A stretch of 64,000 nt of DNA from an uncultured Roseovarius sp. (GCA_951812895.1 OX638333.1:2770001-2834000), one strand, 5' to 3'; counted from the first letter of the stretch, positions 9,023 through 19,224 are shown. Program-made: numbers and translations. Notes: generated from the sequence alone by a model not told the origin.

Positions 9023-11942
9023 TGGTGAAGGCCTGATTGTGCGCAAACGCAAGATCGGGTTCAGTTTTGACGGCCATTCCTACCAGGGGGTCGAGGGCGA
9101 TACGCTGGCCTCGGCCCTGCTGGCCAATGATATCCGGCTGGTTGGCCGGTCGTTCAAATATCATCGGCCGCGCGGCATTCTGACTGCGGGGAGCGAAGAA
9201 CCTAACGCGCTGGTCACCACCGGCCGCGGTGCCGGACAGGAACCCAATGTGCGGGCGACCACGCAGGAGCTGTTTGAGGGATTGGAGGCACGCAGCCAGA
9301 ACAACTGGCCCTCGCTTGGGTTTGACCTGATGTCGGTGAATGATCTGGCAGCGCCTTTTCTGGGGGCGGGGTTCTATTATAAAACATTCATGTGGCCCAA
9401 AGCCTTTTGGGAGAGGGTGTATGAGCCGATCATTCGGCGGGCGGCAGGACTGGGCACCTTGTCAGGTGAGGCCGATAGTGACGTTTATGAAAAGGCCTAT
9501 GCCCATTGTGATCTGCTGGTGATCGGGGCCGGGCCTGCGGGCCTTATGGCGGCACTGACGGCGGCACGGGCCGGGGCGGATGTGATACTGGCTGATGAGG
9601 ATGTTCGCACCGGGGGGCGGCTTAATGCCGAGACGTTTGAGGTGGCTGGCATTCCGGGTCGGGTCTGGGCCGAAGAAATTACGCGCGACCTGAGCCAGAT
9701 GGACAATGTCCGGATCATGACACGGACCACGGTGACCGGAGCCTATGATCAGGGCACCTATGGCGCGCTGGAAAAGCTGGCACCTGAGATCGCGGCGCGG
9801 GCAGGGGGCCCGCGGGAATGTTTCTGGCGGATCGTGGCCAAACACGCGGTGCTGGCGGCAGGCGCGTTGGAACGGCCTGTGGCGTTTCAGAATAATGACC
9901 GGCCAGGGATCATGACCGCAGGCGCGGTGCGCACCTATATCAACCGCTGGCGGGTCAGCCCGGGGCGCAGCGTAGCGGTATTTGGCAATACTGATGATGC
10001 CCATCGAACGGCGGCTGATTTGTTGGATGCCGGTGTGCATGTCAGCGCGCTGATTGATGCGCGCCATCATGCGAAATGCGATCTGGACGTTCCGTTTTAT
10101 GTCGGGGCGCAGGTGAGCAACGCCGAAGGTCGTAAGAGCCTTGAGGCGATATCGGTGGCGAGCACATCAGGTATCGACAAGATTCAGGCCGATTGTCTGG
10201 CGATGTCCGGCGGCTGGAATCCGTCGTTGCATCTGGCCTGTCATATGAGCGGTCGACCGGTCTGGAACACGGATATTGCGGCCTTTGTGCCTGTACCCGA
10301 CATGGTTCCGGGGATGGGTACTGCAGGGGCGTGTCAGGGCGATTTTTCGACCCGTGCCTGTCTGAGCGGTGGGGTTGAGGCGGCGCAGGACGCGTTGGAT
10401 GATCTGGGACGCAAGCGGCCCAAGATGGATATTCCGGCGGCTGAGGACAGCGCCTATGACATCGGCCCGCTTTGGGCGGTGCCTGGAAAAGGGCGCGCTT
10501 GGCTGGATTTTCAGAACGATGTGACCGTTAAGGATGTCAAACAGGCGGCTACGGAAAACTTCCGCAGTGTCGAGCATATGAAGCGCTACACGACGCAGGG
10601 AATGGCCACCGATCAGGGTAAGAATTCCAACGTTGCCGCACTGGCGGTGCTGGCCGATGCCACCGGGCAGGGTATCCCCGAGACAGGCACCACAACGTTT
10701 CGCCCGCCCTACAGCCCCGTTGCGATTGCGGCAATGGGTGCCGGTGCGCGCGGAAAGGGGTTTGCGCCTGAGAGGTTCACCACCTCGCACGAGGCAACCA
10801 TAGCGCGGGGCGCGCCGATGATCGAGGCGGGGCTGTGGTTCCGGCCCAGTTTTTTCCCCAAACCCGGCGAGACCCATTGGCGGCAATCCTGTGACCGCGA
10901 GGTTGCGATGGTGCGCGAAGCTGTGGGCATCTGTGATGTCTCGACTTTGGGTAAGATCGACATTCAGGGCCCGGATGCCGGGGTTTTCCTGGATTTCGTT
11001 TATACCAACATGTTCTCCACGCTTAAACCGGGACGCGTGCGCTATGGGTTGATGCTGCGCGAGGATGGGCATGTGATGGATGACGGCACCAGTGCGCGGC
11101 TGGGGGATCATCACTATGTAATGACCACCACAACGGCTGCTGCGGGTCAGGTGATGCGGCATCTGGAATTTGTACATCAATGTCTGGTGCCGCAGTTGGA
11201 TGTGCGGTTTATCTCTGTCACCGAGCAATGGGCGCAGTTCGCTGTGGCCGGGCCAAAATCCCGCGAGTTGCTCAACGGTGTGCTGAATGATCCGGTTGAT
11301 GATGAAAGCTGGCCTTATATGTCCTGTGGCGAGATCGGCATCGGTGACGTTGGCGGGCGGTTGTTCCGCATCTCATTTTCAGGAGAGCATGCTTATGAAA
11401 TCGCCGTGCCGGCGCGGTATGGTGAGAGCCTGTTTAACCTTTTGCTTGAACGTGCCGAGAAGAGGGATGGCGGTGCATATGGCATGGAAGCGTTGAATGT
11501 GCTGCGTGTCGAGAAAGGGTTTATCACCCATTCGGAGATTCACGGTCGCGTCACCGCTTTTGACATCGGAATGGAGCGGATGATCAGCGCCAAGAAAGAC
11601 TGTATTGGCAAAGCGTCTGCAGCCCGCCCCGGCCTGATGGATGAAGAACGCGAGCAGTTGGTTGGCCTGCGTCCTGTTGGGGCCGCTAAGGAGCTGGTCG
11701 CTGGCGCGCATTTGTTTGATGAAACCGATGAGGCCGTAAGTGTGAATGACAAGGGCTATATTACCTCGGTCGCATTTTCCCCGACCTTCGGGCATTTTCT
11801 GGGGCTTGGGTTTCTGCGCAATGGTCGCGCACGGATCGGGGATCGTGTGCGCATGGTTGATCACCTGCAAGAGAGCGAGACTATATGCGAGGTGCTGAAC
11901 CCGGTCCAGTTTGATCCCGAAGGAGGGCGTGTCCGTGGTTGA
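9012..11942 (+). CDS. soxA: sarcosine oxidase, alpha subunit
   Basis: The 976-residue large subunit, which carries NAD and the tetrahydrofolate site where the sarcosine methyl group becomes 5,10-methylene-THF. Order of domains: a 2Fe-2S-like N-terminal fold (EGDTLASALLAND, FKYHRPRG, residues 20-60); a Rossmann FAD/NAD region with LLVIGAGPAGLMAAL near residue 170; a central linker; then an aminomethyltransferase (GcvT-like) half from about residue 590 to the end, including the YGMEALNVLRVEKG segment. Overlaps soxD at its start and soxG at its end. Confidence 0.95.
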   Translation: MRIDGEGLIVRKRKIGFSFDGHSYQGVEGDTLASALLANDIRLVGRSFKYHRPRGILTAGSEEPNALVTTGRGAGQEPNVRATTQELFEGLEARSQNNWPSLGFDLMSVNDLAAPFLGAGFYYKTFMWPKAFWERVYEPIIRRAAGLGTLSGEADSDVYEKAYAHCDLLVIGAGPAGLMAALTAARAGADVILADEDVRTGGRLNAETFEVAGIPGRVWAEEITRDLSQMDNVRIMTRTTVTGAYDQGTYGALEKLAPEIAARAGGPRECFWRIVAKHAVLAAGALERPVAFQNNDRPGIMTAGAVRTYINRWRVSPGRSVAVFGNTDDAHRTAADLLDAGVHVSALIDARHHAKCDLDVPFYVGAQVSNAEGRKSLEAISVASTSGIDKIQADCLAMSGGWNPSLHLACHMSGRPVWNTDIAAFVPVPDMVPGMGTAGACQGDFSTRACLSGGVEAAQDALDDLGRKRPKMDIPAAEDSAYDIGPLWAVPGKGRAWLDFQNDVTVKDVKQAATENFRSVEHMKRYTTQGMATDQGKNSNVAALAVLADATGQGIPETGTTTFRPPYSPVAIAAMGAGARGKGFAPERFTTSHEATIARGAPMIEAGLWFRPSFFPKPGETHWRQSCDREVAMVREAVGICDVSTLGKIDIQGPDAGVFLDFVYTNMFSTLKPGRVRYGLMLREDGHVMDDGTSARLGDHHYVMTTTTAAAGQVMRHLEFVHQCLVPQLDVRFISVTEQWAQFAVAGPKSRELLNGVLNDPVDDESWPYMSCGEIGIGDVGGRLFRISFSGEHAYEIAVPARYGESLFNLLLERAEKRDGGAYGMEALNVLRVEKGFITHSEIHGRVTAFDIGMERMISAKKDCIGKASAARPGLMDEEREQLVGLRPVGAAKELVAGAHLFDETDEAVSVNDKGYITSVAFSPTFGHFLGLGFLRNGRARIGDRVRMVDHLQESETICEVLNPVQFDPEGGRVRG

Positions 11943-12486
11943 TCTTGCAATAATATCAGCGATCGACGGGCTGTTGCCACTTACCATCGGCACAACAAAT
12001 TTGACCGAGGCCACCGTCGGGGCGATGACCTCGCTTGCGCCATATCGGGGGCAGACTGAATCCCTCTCAAGCGCCCTGAAATCCGCGCATGGTATGGCCG
12101 CGCCTGCCAACAATCGGACAACGGGGAAAGAAGGCGCGCGCGCGATCTGGTTTGGCAGAGATATGTTTTTGCTGGTGGGACCGGATCCGGATCCGGCGCT
12201 GGCAGAATACGCTGCCCTGAGTGATCAATCCGATGCCTGGTGTGTCGTTCGGTTGACAGGCGAGCATGCAGCCGATGTGCTGGCGCGGTTGACGCCGGTT
12301 GATTTGCGCACGGCTGTGTTTAAACGGGGGCATACGGCGCGCACGGAGCTCAAGCATATGATGGCGTCGATCACGCGCATCGGTGACCAGAATTACCAGA
12401 TCATGGTGTTCCGCGGATTTGGTAAAACTTTGCTGCATGATCTGCAACTGGCCATGGAAGGGGTTGCAGCGCGCGGCGGGGCCTGA
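11935..12486 (+). CDS. soxG: sarcosine oxidase, gamma subunit
   Basis: The 183-residue gamma subunit, distantly GcvT-like, completing the alpha-beta-gamma-delta enzyme. GTG at 11935 is chosen because AGGAGG lies about eight bases upstream; another GTG at 11929 is too close. The start overlaps the soxA stop. Recognisable segments are ARAIWFGRDMFLLVGP, LTGEHAADVLARLTPVDLR and the MASITRIGDQNYQIMVFRGF strand. The gamma subunit is the least conserved, so the call leans on position and these segments. Confidence 0.9.
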   Translation: MVDLAIISAIDGLLPLTIGTTNLTEATVGAMTSLAPYRGQTESLSSALKSAHGMAAPANNRTTGKEGARAIWFGRDMFLLVGPDPDPALAEYAALSDQSDAWCVVRLTGEHAADVLARLTPVDLRTAVFKRGHTARTELKHMMASITRIGDQNYQIMVFRGFGKTLLHDLQLAMEGVAARGGA

Positions 12487-12525
12487 CAGGTTTGCACCGC
12501 TTTGGTTCCGCGTTGTGAAAGGCAG

Positions 12526-12846
12526 ATGATGAAACGTTTTGTATTGGTCCTTCCGTTGATGGCGGCTGTTGTCCTGCCCGGCTCAATCAGCCGCGCACAG
12601 ACTATGAACGACGAGCAATGTAAAGCCACAGCCGATATTGTTGCCGTGGCTGTCGAGCAGCGTACAGATGGTAAGAAAGCCAAGAAGGTCAAGCGCGGTC
12701 TGACCAAGGGTAATACCGCCGTTGATGAGGTTTTTCACCCCGCTGTTGGTCCGTTGGTGGATTGGGTGTTCACATTGGATGAGGCGGACCTGACCCCGGA
12801 TGTGGCTGTTGCCTACGAAAAGCAATGCATGGAAGCCCAGCAGTAA
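12526..12846 (+). CDS. small periplasmic protein, unknown function
   Basis: A 106-residue protein with a signal peptide (MMKRFVLVLPLMAAVVLPG, cleavage likely after SRA). Two adjacent ATGs at 12526 and 12529 are both possible. The mature part has two Cys residues (DEQCKATAD and EKQCMEAQ), a lysine-rich turn and a helical look. I recognise no domain. It lies 40 bases after soxG and 72 bases before dnaG and could belong to either transcript. Confidence 0.65.
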   Translation: MMKRFVLVLPLMAAVVLPGSISRAQTMNDEQCKATADIVAVAVEQRTDGKKAKKVKRGLTKGNTAVDEVFHPAVGPLVDWVFTLDEADLTPDVAVAYEKQCMEAQQ

Positions 12847-12918
12847 ACTACAGCTTTGCAGCGGGTGAGAACGATAATCGCCCTTGGCGCGGGCCGCACC
12901 TTGGCCCATATATAGAGC

Positions 12919-14868
12919 ATGAGCCTGCCCCCTGGATTTCTTGATGAGCTGAGATCGCGCACCTCGATGTCGCAGGTGGCCGGGCGCAAGGTGATCTGGG
13001 ACAATCGGAAATCCAATCAGGGCCGCGGCGACATGTGGGCGCCATGCCCGTTTCATCAGGAAAAAACCGCCAGTTTCCACGTCGATGACCGCAAGGGGTA
13101 TTACTACTGCTTTGGCTGTCACGCCAAGGGGGATGCGATCAGTTTTGTCCGCGAGACCGAGAATGTTGAATTTATCGAGGCCGTTCGCATTTTGGCGCAA
13201 GAGGCCGGAATGCCGATGCCCGAACGGGACCCGCAGGCGCAGCAAAAGGCCGACCGGCGCGGTCAGTTGATCGAGGTCATGGAAATGGCCGTGCGCCATT
13301 TCCGTTTGCAGCTGAAAACCGGCGGGGGGGCTGCAGCGCGTGACTATCTGGCTGGTCGGGGGCTGGATGAGGCAGCACAGGACCGGTTTGACATCGGGTT
13401 TGCACCAGATGCGTGGCAGGGGCTGTGGGACCATCTGAAGGACAAAGGGGTTGAGGATGACCTGATCCTTGGCTGCGGGTTAGCGCGGCCCAGTCAGAAG
13501 GGGGGCAAGCCCTATGACACGTTCCGGGGGCGCATAATATTCCCGATCCGCGATCCAAGGGGGCGATGTATCGCCTTTGGCGGTCGGGCGATGGACCCCA
13601 ATGACAATGCCAAATATCTGAATTCGCCAGAAACAGAGCTGTTTGATAAATCCCGTACGCTCTACAACCACGGGCCCGCGCGCGAGGCGGCGGGCAAAGG
13701 TCAGCCATTGATCGTGGCCGAAGGGTACATGGATGTGATCGCGCTGGCCGAGGCCGGGTTTGGCGCGTCTGTTGCCCCGCTGGGCACGGCCGTGACAGAG
13801 CATCAGTTGCAAATGTTGTGGCGGATTGCGGATGAGCCGATCATCGCACTGGATGGCGATACGGCGGGCCTGCGGGCCGCGCACCGGGTGATCGATCTGG
13901 CCTTGCCGATGCTGGAGGCGGGCAAATCCCTGCGCTTTGCGGTTATGCCGGAAGGGCAGGATCCGGACGATTTGCTGCGGGCCGAGGGGCGCGAGGCGGT
14001 GCAAAAGCTGCTGGATAATGCACTGCCCATGGTGCAGCTGCTGTGGCAGCGCGAGACCGAAGGAATGGTCTATGACAGCCCTGAGCGTAAGGCGGCGTTG
14101 GACAAGGCGTTGCGGGAAAAGGTCAAACTGATCCGCGATCCGTCTATCCGAAGCCATTATGGGCAAAGCCTGAATGATATGCGAAAGGCGCTGTTTCGGC
14201 CCGAAAGGAAAAGCGATTGGTCGCCGGGGCGCGGATCGGGCTGGCAGAAAAGACCGGCACCGGCGCGGTCGACAACACGATCATCTTACCTTGCTTCATC
14301 GGGAGATGAGGCACAGACCCATCTGCGCGAGGCAGTTGTATTGGCCACATTGATCCGCACGCCATCTGTGTTGGATGAATTTGCCTCTGCTTTGGAAGAA
14401 ATGCCGTGCAGGTCACCCGAACATGGCAGGTTGCGCGACATGATCCTGCGACATGGATCGGCCGGTGTGGAAACGCTTGAAGCTCATATTGAGGAAACTC
14501 TTGGAGCTGGCGCGCTTGAAAAATTGTTCGCACTTCCCCATGTGGCATTGATCCCAGCGGTGCGCCGTCCGGGCGATGATGAGGTCGCGCGGCTGACCAT
14601 CTCCGGGGAACTAGGCAAATTAGAAGCAGAAAGCGGGCTGCGCGCTGAGATCAGCGAAGCGACGGAAGATATTGTTGGCGTAGCCGACGAATCCGTGACC
14701 TGGCGTCTGAGTGAGGCGGCCCAGGCCCGAAATCGGGCGGTGCGCAGCCAGCAAGACGACTACACGGACTATGAAAGAAGCGATAACGGCGCACAGATCA
14801 GCCGCTCTGAAAAAGAACGGTTTGACGCGCTTTTGGAACGAATCGGTTTCTCCAATTCCGAAGAATGA
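12919..14868 (+). CDS. dnaG: DNA primase
   Basis: A 649-residue primase that makes RNA primers at the replication fork. The N-terminal CHC2 zinc-binding domain uses Cys43, His46, Cys64 and Cys67 (APCPFHQEK and YYYCFGCHAKGD). A catalytic core follows (GRIIFPIRDPRGRCIAFGGR), then the TOPRIM domain with VAEGYMDVIAL and ALDGDTAG for metal binding. The C-terminal part is the helicase-binding region, preceded by a basic Arg/Ser-rich linker. It is directly upstream of rpoD, the conserved macromolecular-synthesis arrangement. Confidence 0.96.
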   Translation: MSLPPGFLDELRSRTSMSQVAGRKVIWDNRKSNQGRGDMWAPCPFHQEKTASFHVDDRKGYYYCFGCHAKGDAISFVRETENVEFIEAVRILAQEAGMPMPERDPQAQQKADRRGQLIEVMEMAVRHFRLQLKTGGGAAARDYLAGRGLDEAAQDRFDIGFAPDAWQGLWDHLKDKGVEDDLILGCGLARPSQKGGKPYDTFRGRIIFPIRDPRGRCIAFGGRAMDPNDNAKYLNSPETELFDKSRTLYNHGPAREAAGKGQPLIVAEGYMDVIALAEAGFGASVAPLGTAVTEHQLQMLWRIADEPIIALDGDTAGLRAAHRVIDLALPMLEAGKSLRFAVMPEGQDPDDLLRAEGREAVQKLLDNALPMVQLLWQRETEGMVYDSPERKAALDKALREKVKLIRDPSIRSHYGQSLNDMRKALFRPERKSDWSPGRGSGWQKRPAPARSTTRSSYLASSGDEAQTHLREAVVLATLIRTPSVLDEFASALEEMPCRSPEHGRLRDMILRHGSAGVETLEAHIEETLGAGALEKLFALPHVALIPAVRRPGDDEVARLTISGELGKLEAESGLRAEISEATEDIVGVADESVTWRLSEAAQARNRAVRSQQDDYTDYERSDNGAQISRSEKERFDALLERIGFSNSEE

Positions 14869-14934
14869 AGATTTTGGAGAGGCGAAGGTAAGAAAAAAGG
14901 GGTAAAGAAGGTGCGAATCACCCGTTCGCGCTAC

Positions 14935-14955
14935 TGATTCGTTTCAAACGAATCA
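14935..14955. promoter_or_regulatory. inverted repeat in the dnaG-rpoD spacer
   Basis: TGATTCGTTT and AAACGAATCA form a perfect ten-base inverted repeat around one central base, ending 25 bases before the rpoD start. A second short GCGAA/TTCGC repeat lies just upstream. No T-run follows, so an operator or a leader-RNA hairpin is more likely than a terminator. Function unproven. Confidence 0.4.
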
Positions 14956-14980
14956 CTTGCCCACTGTTCAGGAGAGCTTG

Positions 14981-16966
14981 ATGGCCGCCAAAGATACCGA
15001 CGACCAGAAACCCGAAGATCAGGAGGCCGAACATTCTCTTGATATGAGCCAGACCGCAGTCAAGAAGATGATTGCCGACGCGCGTGAGAAAGGCTTTATC
15101 ACCTACGATCAGCTCAACAAGGTTTTGCCGCCTGATCAGGCAAACTCTGAGCAGATCGAGGATGTGATGTCGATGCTGTCAGAGATGGGCATCAACATTA
15201 TCGAAGATGATGATGTCGAAGAAGAAGAGCTGAAATCTACCGCTGTGGCCGAGATAGGCCGCAAAGGGGAGATTACTCTTGGGTCCGGTAAGGAAGAAAA
15301 GCTCGACCGGACAGATGATCCGGTGCGCATGTATTTGCGTGAGATGGGCAGCGTTGAACTGCTGAGCCGTGAAGGTGAGATTGCGATCGCCAAACGGATC
15401 GAGGCGGGGCGCAACACGATGATTGCGGGGCTTTGTGAAAGCCCGCTGACCTTTCAGGCGATCACCATCTGGCGCGACGAATTGTTGGGTGAGGACATCC
15501 TGCTGCGCGATGTGATCGACCTTGAAACTACATTTGGCAATCAAATGGGCGAGGAAGAAGACGGCGCAGAGCCCGTTGTTGCAGCCGCCAACATCGCGTC
15601 TGCCCCGACGGAAACAGCGGCGGCCCAACCCGAGCTTGATGCTGATGGCAATCCGATTGCCAATGACGACGACGACGATGAAGACGAACAGGCCAATATG
15701 AGCCTTGCAGCCATGGAAGCCGCACTTAAACCGCGCGTTCTGGAAACACTGGACCGGATCGCAGATGACTATGAAATGCTGGCCGAAATGCAGGATAGCC
15801 GGATTTCGGCCACCCTGAACGAAGACGATTCATTCTCGGACAAGCAGGAAAAAACCTATCAGAAACTGCGGGCCGAGATTGTTGAACTGGTGAATGAGCT
15901 TCACCTGCATAACAATCGGATCGAAGCACTGATAGACCAGCTGTATGGCATCAACCGCCGGATCATGCAGATCGACAGCGCGATGGTGAAGCTGGCCGAC
16001 CAAGCGCGGATCAACCGCCGCGAGTTTATCGACGAATACCGTGGTCGTGAACTTGATCCCAACTGGCTGGAAGATATGGCGCAGAAATCTGGCCGGGGCT
16101 GGCAGATGTTCATGGAACGCTCGCCTGAGAAGGTTGAAGAACTACGCGCCGATATGGCCCAGGTTGGGCAATATGTGGGTCTGGATATCCCTGAATTCCG
16201 GCGCATCGTCCAGCAGGTTCAAAAGGGCGAAAAAGAGGCCCGCACTGCCAAGAAAGAGATGGTCGAAGCCAACCTGCGTCTGGTGATTTCCATCGCCAAG
16301 AAATACACGAACCGCGGCCTGCAATTCCTTGATCTTATTCAGGAAGGTAATATCGGCCTGATGAAGGCCGTGGACAAGTTTGAATACCGTCGAGGCTATA
16401 AATTCTCGACCTATGCCACATGGTGGATCCGTCAGGCGATCACGCGATCGATTGCGGATCAGGCGCGGACCATTCGTATTCCGGTGCATATGATCGAAAC
16501 GATCAACAAGCTGGTGCGTACGGGTCGTCAGATGCTGCATGAAATCGGCCGCGAACCGACGCCAGAGGAATTGGCCGCAAAACTGCAAATGCCGCTGGAA
16601 AAAGTGCGCAAGGTGATGAAAATCGCCAAAGAGCCGATCAGCCTTGAGACGCCGATTGGCGACGAGGAAGACAGTCAGCTTGGCGATTTCATCGAAGACA
16701 AGAACGTGATCCTGCCGCTGGATTCGGCCATTCAGGACAACCTGAAAGAAACCACGACACGGGTTCTGAGCTCACTCACACCACGCGAAGAGCGTGTGCT
16801 GCGGATGCGGTTTGGCATCGGCATGAACACCGATCACACGCTGGAAGAAGTTGGCCAACAGTTCAGCGTGACCCGCGAACGTATCCGCCAGATCGAGGCT
16901 AAGGCATTGAGAAAGCTGAAACATCCTAGCAGGTCGCGTAAACTCAGGTCGTTCCTGGATCAGTAA
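14981..16966 (+). CDS. rpoD: RNA polymerase primary sigma factor (sigma-70)
   Basis: A 661-residue housekeeping sigma factor. Region 1.1 lies at the N-terminus, followed by region 1.2 ([12 protein letters not shown]). A long non-conserved insert carries an acidic run of Asp/Glu near residue 230. Regions 2.1-2.4 ([26 protein letters not shown] and [15 protein letters not shown]) recognise the -10 element. Region 4.2 ([24 protein letters not shown]) is the -35-binding helix-turn-helix. The ATG at 14981 follows GGAGAG. Length and order match alphaproteobacterial RpoD. Confidence 0.97.
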   Translation: MAAKDTDDQKPEDQEAEHSLDMSQTAVKKMIADAREKGFITYDQLNKVLPPDQANSEQIEDVMSMLSEMGINIIEDDDVEEEELKSTAVAEIGRKGEITLGSGKEEKLDRTDDPVRMYLREMGSVELLSREGEIAIAKRIEAGRNTMIAGLCESPLTFQAITIWRDELLGEDILLRDVIDLETTFGNQMGEEEDGAEPVVAAANIASAPTETAAAQPELDADGNPIANDDDDDEDEQANMSLAAMEAALKPRVLETLDRIADDYEMLAEMQDSRISATLNEDDSFSDKQEKTYQKLRAEIVELVNELHLHNNRIEALIDQLYGINRRIMQIDSAMVKLADQARINRREFIDEYRGRELDPNWLEDMAQKSGRGWQMFMERSPEKVEELRADMAQVGQYVGLDIPEFRRIVQQVQKGEKEARTAKKEMVEANLRLVISIAKKYTNRGLQFLDLIQEGNIGLMKAVDKFEYRRGYKFSTYATWWIRQAITRSIADQARTIRIPVHMIETINKLVRTGRQMLHEIGREPTPEELAAKLQMPLEKVRKVMKIAKEPISLETPIGDEEDSQLGDFIEDKNVILPLDSAIQDNLKETTTRVLSSLTPREERVLRMRFGIGMNTDHTLEEVGQQFSVTRERIRQIEAKALRKLKHPSRSRKLRSFLDQ

Positions 16967-16969
16967 GCC

Positions 16970-17317
16970 ATGAAGAAACTCAGCTGGCCAGCGATTGCGA
17001 CGATCCTGTCAATCCTGGCCTGCTACGGCACGCTTGCCTTTATCGCGGCGTTGGGTGCGATGGGCGTTGCGGTGTCCCTGAATGAGGGGATCTGGGCCGG
17101 TGTTATTGTGGCCTTTGCGATGTTGGCGACGGCATTGTTTTTGCGCTGCGCGCAACACCGATTTCGCTGGATCACGGTGATTTTGGCGGCCGTGGGGACA
17201 GCGGCGATCACATATGCCATGTTTGTGAGTTATTCTCTGGCGATGGAACTGAGTGGGTTTGCACTGTTGGTCGGGGCGGTCTGGTTGGACCGGCGGGCCG
17301 CAGAGAATGGCGTTTGA
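16970..17317 (+). CDS. small integral membrane protein
   Basis: A 115-residue protein with four predicted membrane segments (ATILSILACYGTLAFIAALG, WAGVIVAFAMLATALFL, ITVILAAVGTAAITYAMF, and ELSGFALLVGAVWL) and short loops. It starts three bases after the rpoD stop, so it is probably co-transcribed and translationally coupled. No family recognised. A run of TGTACA-type sites follows it. Confidence 0.7.
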   Translation: MKKLSWPAIATILSILACYGTLAFIAALGAMGVAVSLNEGIWAGVIVAFAMLATALFLRCAQHRFRWITVILAAVGTAAITYAMFVSYSLAMELSGFALLVGAVWLDRRAAENGV

Positions 17318-17339
17318 CGCATTAGCCAAACAGTACAGT

Positions 17340-17410
17340 TTGTACAATTTGTACGTGGGTATTGTACAGAATTCGACCGTATGGGCGGCAATTGTGTACG
17401 CATTGTACAA
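17340..17410. promoter_or_regulatory. cluster of TTGTACAA-type palindromes
   Basis: TTGTACAA occurs at 17340-17347 and 17403-17410, TTGTAC at 17349-17354, TTGTACA at 17362-17368 and TTGTGTAC at 17392-17399, all within 71 bases between the membrane protein and the SRPBCC gene. The density of one palindromic core suggests a multi-site regulator binding region. A similar cluster lies at 48656-48717. Confidence 0.45.
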
Positions 17411-17525
17411 TCAAGCGATAAAACTGGCTTCAAGTCGCTGACCGCTGCTTGTATGTCAGGAATTTCTTTTCCCGCTCCGGGGACTGGCGGTAAGCTGTTT
17501 TCAGGTTACAACAGGAGGTAAGTTC

Positions 17526-18062
17526 ATGCGGCTTCTGAAACGGGTTATCTTTGGCATTGTGGCGCTGATTGCGGTTCTGGCGGTCGTTGGTATGTTCCTT
17601 CCGCGAGAGATCGCCGTATCACGCAGTATTGAGATCAATGCACCGGCGGCGGATATCTTTCCACATGTCAACAACCTGAAAGCCACGATTCCCTGGTCGC
17701 CCTGGCTGGGTCTTGATCCAGAGGCCACGCTGACCTTCAACGATGTACCGGAAGGGACCGGCGCGGTTATGGAATGGGCTTCAGAACATCCCAATGTTGG
17801 CTCTGGTCGGATGGAAGTAACGACGTCCACGCCGGATACACATCTTGATGTGGCACTGGATTTTGGTGACATGGGTACAGCCGATGCATTTTGGGATTTT
17901 GTCGAGGCGGATGGCAAAACCACAACCACTTGGGGCTTTACCACCGATATGGGATTTGGGCCTGCCGGTCGTTGGATGGGATTGATGATGGACAGTTGGG
18001 TGGGTGCGGATTACCAGCGCGGACTTGAAAACCTCAAGGCGCTTGTCGAAGGGCAGGGATAG
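17526..18062 (+). CDS. SRPBCC-fold protein with N-terminal membrane anchor
   Basis: A 178-residue protein preceded by an excellent AGGAGGT ribosome site. One hydrophobic helix (VIFGIVALIAVLAVVGMF, residues 6-23) anchors it. The rest begins with the polyketide cyclase/dehydrase pattern (ISRSIEINAPAADIFPHVNNL-type strand and helix, then TIPWSPWLGLDPEA) of the SRPBCC hydrophobic-pocket fold. The fold call is fairly firm; the ligand and role are unknown. Preceded by the TTGTACAA cluster. Confidence 0.8.
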   Translation: MRLLKRVIFGIVALIAVLAVVGMFLPREIAVSRSIEINAPAADIFPHVNNLKATIPWSPWLGLDPEATLTFNDVPEGTGAVMEWASEHPNVGSGRMEVTTSTPDTHLDVALDFGDMGTADAFWDFVEADGKTTTTWGFTTDMGFGPAGRWMGLMMDSWVGADYQRGLENLKALVEGQG

Positions 18063-18271
18063 GCTGCCGAACAAGACCGAACGCTGCGTTAAGGATTGAG
18101 TTTGCGCCCATCGTCGTGCGTGGCAAGGACACAGCAGGCTTAAGCCTTTGCCAACGGAACGCGCGCGGGATCAGAGGGGCGCCCTCATTCCCAACCGATG
18201 ATTACTGGCACCGGGGGATGGACGTGTTAGGCTGACACGGAATGAATGCTGAGCAATAGGGAGGTGGGGCC

Positions 18272-18787
18272 ATGCGCATCGGGGTGTTGACCGCTGTGTT
18301 CACAATATTACCATGGCATGTCTTTGCCGCTGAGGGGTGTTTTGGCAATGGTACGCCACTGTTTCACTGCACGGTCAAGGGTGGGGCAAAGGCGGTTGAT
18401 GTTTGCCTGCAGAGTGATGTGTTGATCTATCGTTTTGGTGCGCCCAGGGGTGCGGCAGAGTTGTTGCTGGCAAAGCGGGTTGAGAATGTCAGGATGCAAC
18501 CCTGGAACGGTGTTGGCCGGTCGATTTGGGAAGAGCTGATCGTGGATAATTCCGGTTACAGCTACAACATAAGCTATTCGATTGACCGTATGATTGAGGA
18601 TGGTGCAGATGATCATGTGGCTGTTCCGCTGGGGGATGTGATCATCGCAAAGGGGGCGAAGATTCTGAACGTGCTGAAATGTGATTCCGGGTCTGTTGCG
18701 GTTGCGGATTTTTATCCTTTGTTCGAGGCCAAGGAGGCATCGGGCCAGTGCTGGAGTCATGGGAACTCTCGGTGGGAGCGCTGCTAG
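18272..18787 (+). CDS. secreted Cys-rich protein, unknown function
   Basis: A 171-residue protein with a signal peptide (MRIGVLTAVFTILPWHVFAAEG) and at least six Cys in the mature part, starting with EGCFGNG and FHCTVKGG and ending SGQCWSHGNSRWERC. An AGGGAGGTGGGG ribosome site precedes the ATG. The spacing suggests disulfides and a periplasmic location. Its stop is five bases before yjbQ, so the two are probably one transcript. No family assigned. Confidence 0.72.
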   Translation: MRIGVLTAVFTILPWHVFAAEGCFGNGTPLFHCTVKGGAKAVDVCLQSDVLIYRFGAPRGAAELLLAKRVENVRMQPWNGVGRSIWEELIVDNSGYSYNISYSIDRMIEDGADDHVAVPLGDVIIAKGAKILNVLKCDSGSVAVADFYPLFEAKEASGQCWSHGNSRWERC

Positions 18788-18792
18788 AGGCC

Positions 18793-19218
18793 ATGGCACA
18801 GACGGTTCTGACAGTTCAGACCCGGGGGCAGGGTCTTTATGAGTTTACGCGCGACGTTTTAAGCTGGGTGCAGGGACAGGGCGTTCAGGACGGATTGCTT
18901 ACGCTTTTCATCCGTCATACCTCGGCCAGTCTGCTGATACAGGAGAATGCCGATCCTGAGGTTCAGACCGATTTGCGCAGTTATTTTCACCGGTTGGTGC
19001 CGCCTACAACGGACCCGTCGATGGGATATCTGACCCATACCTATGAGGGCCCTGACGATATGCCCGCACATATCAAGGCGGCGATGATGCCAGTGAGCTT
19101 GTCGCTTCCGGTCCGTGGCGGCCAGCCGGTTTTGGGGACATGGCAGGGCATATATGTATTTGAGCATCGTGACGCGCCGCATCAGCGGCAGGTCGCGCTG
19201 CATCTGGCGCAAGGATGA
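18793..19218 (+). CDS. YjbQ (UPF0047) family protein
   Basis: A 141-residue protein of the YjbQ family, in which some members have weak thiamine-phosphate synthase activity in vivo. The conserved stretch IRHTSASLLIQENADPEV lies in the middle and GTWQGIYVFEHRDAPHQR near the end, both family hallmarks with the His residues intact. The ATG at 18793 has a short AGAGG site; an upstream in-frame start would overlap the previous gene deeply. A cytoplasmic trimer is expected for the family. The M20 hydrolase gene starts six bases after the stop. Confidence 0.88.
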   Translation: MAQTVLTVQTRGQGLYEFTRDVLSWVQGQGVQDGLLTLFIRHTSASLLIQENADPEVQTDLRSYFHRLVPPTTDPSMGYLTHTYEGPDDMPAHIKAAMMPVSLSLPVRGGQPVLGTWQGIYVFEHRDAPHQRQVALHLAQG

Positions 19219-19224
19219 ACGGAT

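Noticed and set aside
10167-11228. A 353-codon open frame on the minus strand
   Set aside because: It lies fully antisense to soxA. The GC-rich codon use of soxA keeps this frame open; it has no ribosome site or protein motif.
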